Source of the DNA: Corynebacterium aurimucosum ATCC 700975
GTDB lineage: Bacteria; Actinomycetota; Actinomycetes; Mycobacteriales; Mycobacteriaceae
NCBI RefSeq assembly: GCF_007672725.1
Contig: NZ_VDTC01000005.1
Coordinates: 1 to 64,000, forward strand
Length of the DNA stretch: 64,000 bases
Direction of reading: 5' to 3'
The notes under the pieces are model-generated. The model was not told the DNA's origin, made no database searches, and was given only the letters and a program-made list of their open reading frames with translations. Position numbers and translations under genes: made by a program. This document shows, piece by piece, positions 60,208 through 64,000 of this stretch (position 1 is its first letter; each line of letters opens with the position of its first letter).

Positions 60208-62796
60208 TTACTCCTCGTCCTTATCGGCATCCTTGCTTTCAGCTTCGTCCTGCTTGGAGTCTTCCCCAAGCTTGAGGTGCTCAGGCTTGACGTCCTCCAC
60301 GGACTTCTCACCCTTGGCCACTGCCTGGGCATTCTCCTCGCCGTCGTCCTCCACGTTGCGGTCGATGGCCAGCAGTTCGACGTCGTCAGCCAGGTTAACC
60401 AAACGCACGCCCATGGTGGCGCGGGAGCTCGGGCGAATCTGGTTGACCTCAGTGCGCACCACGCCGCCGGCGGAGGTGATGGCGAAGATCTCGTCGTCCT
60501 CGTCCACAGCGATAGCCGCAATGAGCTTGCCGCGCTTCGGGGTGTACTTGAAGGTCATCACGCCGAGGCCGCCGCGGCCCTGCGGGGTGTACTCTTCGAT
60601 GGCCGTGCGCTTGCCGTAGCCGCCGGAGGTGGCAACCAGGAGGAACTGACCGTCGTTGACCACAGACATGGACAACAGCTGGTCGTCGCCGCGGAAGCGC
60701 ATGCCCTTCACGCCGGCGGTAGCGCGGCCCATTGGGCGGAGCTGGTCGTCGTCGGCAGTAAAGCGGATGGCCTGGCCCTGCTCAGAGGTGAGCAGGATGT
60801 CATCGCCCTCGTTGACCAGCTGGGCACCGATCAGCGCATCGCCCTCGTTGAGGTTGATGGCGATGAGCCCAGCGGAACGTGCGGACTCGTAGTCGGTGAG
60901 GCGGGACTTCTTCACGCGGCCCTGCTGGGTAGCAAGGACCAGGTAAGGAGCGTCCTCATAGGACTGAATCTGGATGACCTGGGCGATCTTCTCCTCCGGC
61001 TGGAACTCCAGCAGGTTGGCCACATGCTGGCCGCGGGCGGTGCGGCCGGCCTCCGGAAGCTCGTAGGCCTTGAGGCGGTAGACGCGGCCGAAGTTGGTGA
61101 AGAACAGGATCCAGTCGTGCGTGGAGCAGACGAAGAAGTTCTTGACAATATCGTCCTGCTTGAGCTCCGCGCCGCGCACGCCCTTGCCGCCGCGCTTCTG
61201 TGCCTTGTAGGCATCCACCTTGGTGCGCTTGGCGTAACCGGTAGCGGTGATGGTGACAACGACGTTCTCGCGGGCAATGAGGTCCTCGTCGGACACGTCA
61301 CCGGAAGCGGCGACGATCTGGGTACGGCGCTCATCGCCGTACTTTTCGACGATCTCCTCCAGCTCATCGTGGACGATCTGACGCTGGCGCTCCTCGCGGG
61401 CCAGGATGTCCTTGAGGTCCGCGATGATCTCCTCGATCTCCGCCAACTCATCAATGATCTTTTGACGTTCCAGGGCAGCCAGGCGGCGCAAACGCATGGC
61501 CAGGATGGCATCGGCCTGGATCTCGTCGACGCCGAGAAGCTGCATCAGGCCGTCACGTGCCTCCTCCACCGTCGGGGAACGGCGGATCAGCGCGATGACC
61601 TCATCGAGCATGTCGAGCGCCTTAACCAAGCCGCGCAAGATGTGGGCGCGCTTCTCCGCCTCATCCAGGCGGAACTGGGTACGGCGGACGATGACCTCGA
61701 TCTGGTGAGCAACGTAGTAGCCCAGCATCTGATCGAGGCGCAGGGTGCGCGGCACGCCATCGACGATGGAGAGCATGTTCGCGCCGAAGGAGGTCTGCAG
61801 CTGAGAGTGCTTGTACAGGTTATTGAGCACCACGCGAGCCACGGCGTCACGCTTGAGGGTGACCACGATGCGCATACCCACGCGGTCAGAGGACTCGTCC
61901 TCGATCTTGGCGATTCCGGCGATCTTGCCGTTGACCACGGACTCCGCGATGTTGGAGATCATGTTATCCGGGTTGACCTGGTAGGGCAGCTCAGTGATCA
62001 CGATGGTCTGACGGTTGCCCACCTCCTCAATGGAGGTCACACCACGCATACGGATGGAGCCGCGGCCGGTGGTGTAGGCATCCTTGATGCCTTGGTCGCC
62101 CACAATGAGGCCCGCAGTCGGGAAATCTGGACCCTTGACGCGCTCCATGCACGCAGCCAAGGCTTCTTCCTCAGAAGCATTCGGGTTATCCAGCAGCCAA
62201 TAAATAGCCTCCGCCAACTCGTTGAGGTTGTGCGGCGGGATATTGGTGGCCATACCGACGGCGATACCGCCGGAGCCGTTCATCAGCAGGTTCGGAACGC
62301 GGGAGGGCAGGATAGTCGGCTCCTGCGTCTTGCCATCGTAGTTCGGCGCAAAGTCGACGGTGTTTTCGCGGATATCACGCACCATCTCCATGGCCAGCGG
62401 CGTCATACGGCACTCGGTATAACGCATAGCTGCCGGGCCGTCATTACCGCGGGAGCCGAAGTTACCCTGGCCGTCGACCAGCGGGTAGCGCATGTTCCAC
62501 GGCTGGGCTAGGCGCACGAGGGTGTCGTAGATAGCGGAGTCACCGTGCGGGTGGAACTGGCCCATCGTGTCCGAGACCGGGCGGGCGGACTTTACGTAGC
62601 CGCGATCCGGGCGGTAGCCGGAGTCATACATGGCGTAGAGGATGCGGCGGTGGACAGGCTTAAGACCGTCACGCACCTCTGGCAGGGCGCGGCCGACAAT
62701 GACGGACATGGCGTAGTCGATGTAGCTCGACTCCATCTCCTCATTGATGTCAATTGGTTGGATGCGATCGAAAAGATCACCGTTATTGTCGCTCAT
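60208..62796 (-). CDS. gyrA: DNA gyrase subunit A
   Basis: 862 residues with the breakage-reunion domain and the six-bladed C-terminal DNA-wrapping domain, including the GyrA-box-like QKRGGKGV. The catalytic Tyr126 lies in AAMRYTECR. The quinolone-resistance region reads HPHGDS87AIYD91, so the two positions most often mutated carry the wild-type Ser and Asp. The C-terminus has an acidic Asp/Glu/Lys tail. With GyrB (expected beyond the right edge) it introduces negative supercoils. Confidence 0.98.
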   Translation of the reverse strand: MSDNNGDLFDRIQPIDINEEMESSYIDYAMSVIVGRALPEVRDGLKPVHRRILYAMYDSGYRPDRGYVKSARPVSDTMGQFHPHGDSAIYDTLVRLAQPWNMRYPLVDGQGNFGSRGNDGPAAMRYTECRMTPLAMEMVRDIRENTVDFAPNYDGKTQEPTILPSRVPNLLMNGSGGIAVGMATNIPPHNLNELAEAIYWLLDNPNASEEEALAACMERVKGPDFPTAGLIVGDQGIKDAYTTGRGSIRMRGVTSIEEVGNRQTIVITELPYQVNPDNMISNIAESVVNGKIAGIAKIEDESSDRVGMRIVVTLKRDAVARVVLNNLYKHSQLQTSFGANMLSIVDGVPRTLRLDQMLGYYVAHQIEVIVRRTQFRLDEAEKRAHILRGLVKALDMLDEVIALIRRSPTVEEARDGLMQLLGVDEIQADAILAMRLRRLAALERQKIIDELAEIEEIIADLKDILAREERQRQIVHDELEEIVEKYGDERRTQIVAASGDVSDEDLIARENVVVTITATGYAKRTKVDAYKAQKRGGKGVRGAELKQDDIVKNFFVCSTHDWILFFTNFGRVYRLKAYELPEAGRTARGQHVANLLEFQPEEKIAQVIQIQSYEDAPYLVLATQQGRVKKSRLTDYESARSAGLIAINLNEGDALIGAQLVNEGDDILLTSEQGQAIRFTADDDQLRPMGRATAGVKGMRFRGDDQLLSMSVVNDGQFLLVATSGGYGKRTAIEEYTPQGRGGLGVMTFKYTPKRGKLIAAIAVDEDDEIFAITSAGGVVRTEVNQIRPSSRATMGVRLVNLADDVELLAIDRNVEDDGEENAQAVAKGEKSVEDVKPEHLKLGEDSKQDEAESKDADKDEE

Positions 62797-62848
62797 AACG
62801 CCCTATCCTACCTTCTAGGGCCGTATAAGGCCGTTTGTGGCACAGCTG

Positions 62849-62867
62849 TGGTATCACCGTGATACCA
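62849..62867. promoter_or_regulatory. Palindromic operator at the start of the RHH gene
   Basis: TGGTATCA-CCG-TGATACCA has perfect 8-bp arms. It touches the possible ATG at 62867 and lies 52 bases upstream of gyrA on the other strand. It is the expected kind of site for the ribbon-helix-helix protein encoded right there. Confidence 0.75.
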
Positions 62868-63097
62868 TGTCCTCTATGGCTATGACGCTGCGCCTGACCC
62901 CGGACCAAGACCATGCGCTGACCTTGTTGGCTTCCGCGCAAGGAACCTCCAAGCACGAGGCGGTGGTCCGCGCCGTTGTTGCGGCGGCTGCGCGAACCCT
63001 CACCGATGCCGCCGTACAGGACACCGCGCGCCGGCTGCTGCCTGGGCGTTCAGAATTAGAAGCGGAGATCCGCCAGGCCCGAGGCGCACGCCAGTGA
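62867..63097 (+). CDS. Ribbon-helix-helix antitoxin-like protein
   Basis: 76 residues. MTLRLTPDQDHALTLLASAQGTSKHEAVVRAVVAAA has the strand-helix-helix pattern of CopG/Arc-type DNA-binding proteins, followed by a charged C-terminal tail (RRLLPGRSELEAEIRQARGARQ) that could wrap a partner. Start codons at 62867, 62876 and 62882 are all possible. It overlaps the next gene by 4 bases (GTGA), as toxin-antitoxin pairs do. A perfect palindrome covers its start. Confidence 0.78.
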   Translation: MSSMAMTLRLTPDQDHALTLLASAQGTSKHEAVVRAVVAAAARTLTDAAVQDTARRLLPGRSELEAEIRQARGARQ

Positions 63098-63354
63098 ACG
63101 TGGAACAACTGCTCCTCATCGCCCGTGAGTTTTGTCGAGCCCATCGGGTACGGATTAGTAATTTCGCCGCACTAGCCGCCGCGGCCGCCGCGAGCACGGC
63201 CACCATTGAGGGAATTGCCGTTCATGGCAACCGCGATGCGGCGGCGGAATCACTGGAGACAGTCTTGCGTTCTGTCCCCGCGCTCAGCGGAAAGAATGAA
63301 GAATTCGCGCGATTTTGCGCCGAGGTCTATCTTTCTGTTGCAGAAGTTATGTAA
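63094..63354 (+). CDS. Degenerate Doc/Fic-like protein
   Basis: 86 residues. The helical pattern ISNFAALAAAAAASTATIEGIAV...AAAESLETVLRS resembles the core of Doc toxins. Where Doc has HPFxxGNKR, this protein has PALSGKNEEF (residues 62-71), so the catalytic His and the GNK order are missing. It is also shorter than Doc (about 125). I infer an inactive or reshaped relative paired with the upstream RHH protein. The GTG start overlaps the previous stop. The homology call rests on pattern only. Confidence 0.55.
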   Translation: MNVEQLLLIAREFCRAHRVRISNFAALAAAAAASTATIEGIAVHGNRDAAAESLETVLRSVPALSGKNEEFARFCAEVYLSVAEVM

Positions 63355-63404
63355 GTTAAACATGATATAGAAGTCTCTATTCCCTTGTAGGAAGGAATCC
63401 CCCT

Positions 63405-63851
63405 ATGCCCTCGAAGTCTTTGAAGAAGTTCCTCGCCGCCGGTGTCGTGGCTACCACCCTCGCCACCGCCGCAACGCCGGCTGCGAGCGCTAAGACCGCC
63501 GACAATGACTGGCAGAACAACCTCAACCCCGACTTCGAGCAGGGCGAAGCCGGCTCCTCCCTCACCGGCTCCACCCCGATCGACATGACGCTCATCATCG
63601 GCGGTAGCATCGCCGCCGCAGCGGCACTGCTCAAGCTAGTAGTGGATAACGTCCCGGCACTGCGCGCCCAGGTAGACGAGTTTGCCGCCCAGATCGGGAT
63701 GGCCGGCTCCTCCGGTTCTTCTGAGAACAGCCGCCTCTACGAAGGTGGCCTCGACTTCGACCTCGAGCGCCTGGCCCGCACCAATGGCTTCCCGGAGATT
63801 GCTGACCAGCTCGCCGCGCTCAAGGCGGGATCCACCGCACCGGCACAGTAA
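63405..63851 (+). CDS. Secreted protein, unknown function
   Basis: 148 residues with a Sec signal peptide cut near ASA-K (about residue 29). A hydrophobic helix follows in the middle (MTLIIGGSIAAAAALLKLVV, about 64-83), and the C-terminus is amphipathic (YEGGLDFDLERLARTNGFPEIADQLAALKAG). The second hydrophobic helix may anchor it in the membrane or mycomembrane. No known family recognised. An AAGGAA ribosome site precedes ATG 63405. Confidence 0.72.
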   Translation: MPSKSLKKFLAAGVVATTLATAATPAASAKTADNDWQNNLNPDFEQGEAGSSLTGSTPIDMTLIIGGSIAAAAALLKLVVDNVPALRAQVDEFAAQIGMAGSSGSSENSRLYEGGLDFDLERLARTNGFPEIADQLAALKAGSTAPAQ

Positions 63852-63861
63852 GCTCGCCTGT

Positions 63862-64000
63862 ATGACAAACCTCACCCAGCTTCTCCAATCCCCTACCCGC
63901 AACGCCGTAGTGGCGGACTTGGCCACGGCCGCCGATGACACCGTCTCTTCGCTCTCCGGCATTTCCGGAATGGCCTTCAAAGGCGCTTTAGGCGCTGCCA
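63862..64000 (+). CDS. DUF6918-like protein, partial at the window edge
   Basis: The first 46 residues (MTNLTQLLQSPTRNAVVADL..., then VSSLSGISGMAFKGALGAA) match the start of the corynebacterial DUF6918 family, a group of small proteins of unknown function. The gene runs past the right edge. It begins 10 bases after the stop of the secreted protein gene. Confidence 0.65.
   Translation, partial: MTNLTQLLQSPTRNAVVADLATAADDTVSSLSGISGMAFKGALGAA

Noticed and set aside
60184..62511. 775-residue open frame on the plus strand
   Set aside because: It lies fully antisense to gyrA; GC-rich codon bias opens the opposite frame. No family features.

Overview
The window is chromosomal DNA from a Corynebacterium species, high in GC. 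The evidence is the order gyrA - DUF3566 gene - tRNA-Ile - tRNA-Ala - ppiA - rhomboid gene - crgA - pknB/pknA/pbpA/rodA/pstP/fhaB/fhaA - tRNA-Leu, which is the origin-proximal block of Corynebacteriales. Typical corynebacterial operator sequences (DtxR, BioQ, CopR) support this. The species cannot be fixed from the sequence alone. From known gene order, dnaA/dnaN/gyrB and oriC should lie beyond the right edge.

Layout. 1-3.4 kb: a decayed IS3-family element has cut off a TSUP permease gene, next to an AbrB-type membrane protein and an AAA+ DUF4143 ATPase preceded by three 20-bp repeats. 3.4-19.8 kb: ordinary metabolic genes. These include a DUF885 peptidase, LOG protein, ROK regulator, HAD hydrolase, ferritin with a DtxR box, an amn-gpt-sulP purine/transport operon, two related lipase-like hydrolases, a bioB-bsaP-sirtuin operon with a BioQ operator, an M20 peptidase, and a cytidine deaminase fused to an ASCH domain.

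19.8-32.4 kb: an accessory region. It holds gene relics (Abi-like, ABC permease, exonuclease), MepB and GyrI-like proteins, and a copper-resistance cluster (copO, cueP, copRS, a CopZ-like protein, copB) with its own CopR and CsoR-type operators. The cluster is closed by an IS6-family element, followed by a truncated proline-rich gene and a WYL regulator/VOC pair. The region ends at tRNA-Leu.

32.6-41.8 kb: the growth and division Ser/Thr phosphorylation operon (fhaA to pknB) plus crgA. 41.8-47.2 kb: an unusual signalling block of histidine kinase, small secreted Cys-containing peptide, response regulator, ABC ATPase and permease, histidine kinase, response regulator. 47.2-47.5 kb: a dense cluster of DnaA boxes that is not beside dnaA. 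47.5-64 kb: rhomboid protease, ppiA, HAD hydrolase, metE-metF, a coiled-coil membrane protein, a heterodimeric ABC exporter with one predicted dead ATP site, a GNAT, a polysaccharide deacetylase, a long inverted repeat, three tRNAs, DUF3566, gyrA, a ribbon-helix-helix/degenerate-Doc pair with a palindromic operator, a secreted protein, and the start of a DUF6918-like gene.

How the genes work together: iron storage (ftn) and one lipase gene look DtxR-linked. Biotin synthesis looks BioQ-controlled. Copper export, periplasmic oxidation and sensing form a self-contained module. The PknA/PknB-PstP pair with FHA readers sits with its cell-wall targets (RodA, PBP). The most novel candidates are the kinase-peptide-regulator block, the DnaA-box cluster, the deaminase-ASCH fusion and the degenerate Doc pair.
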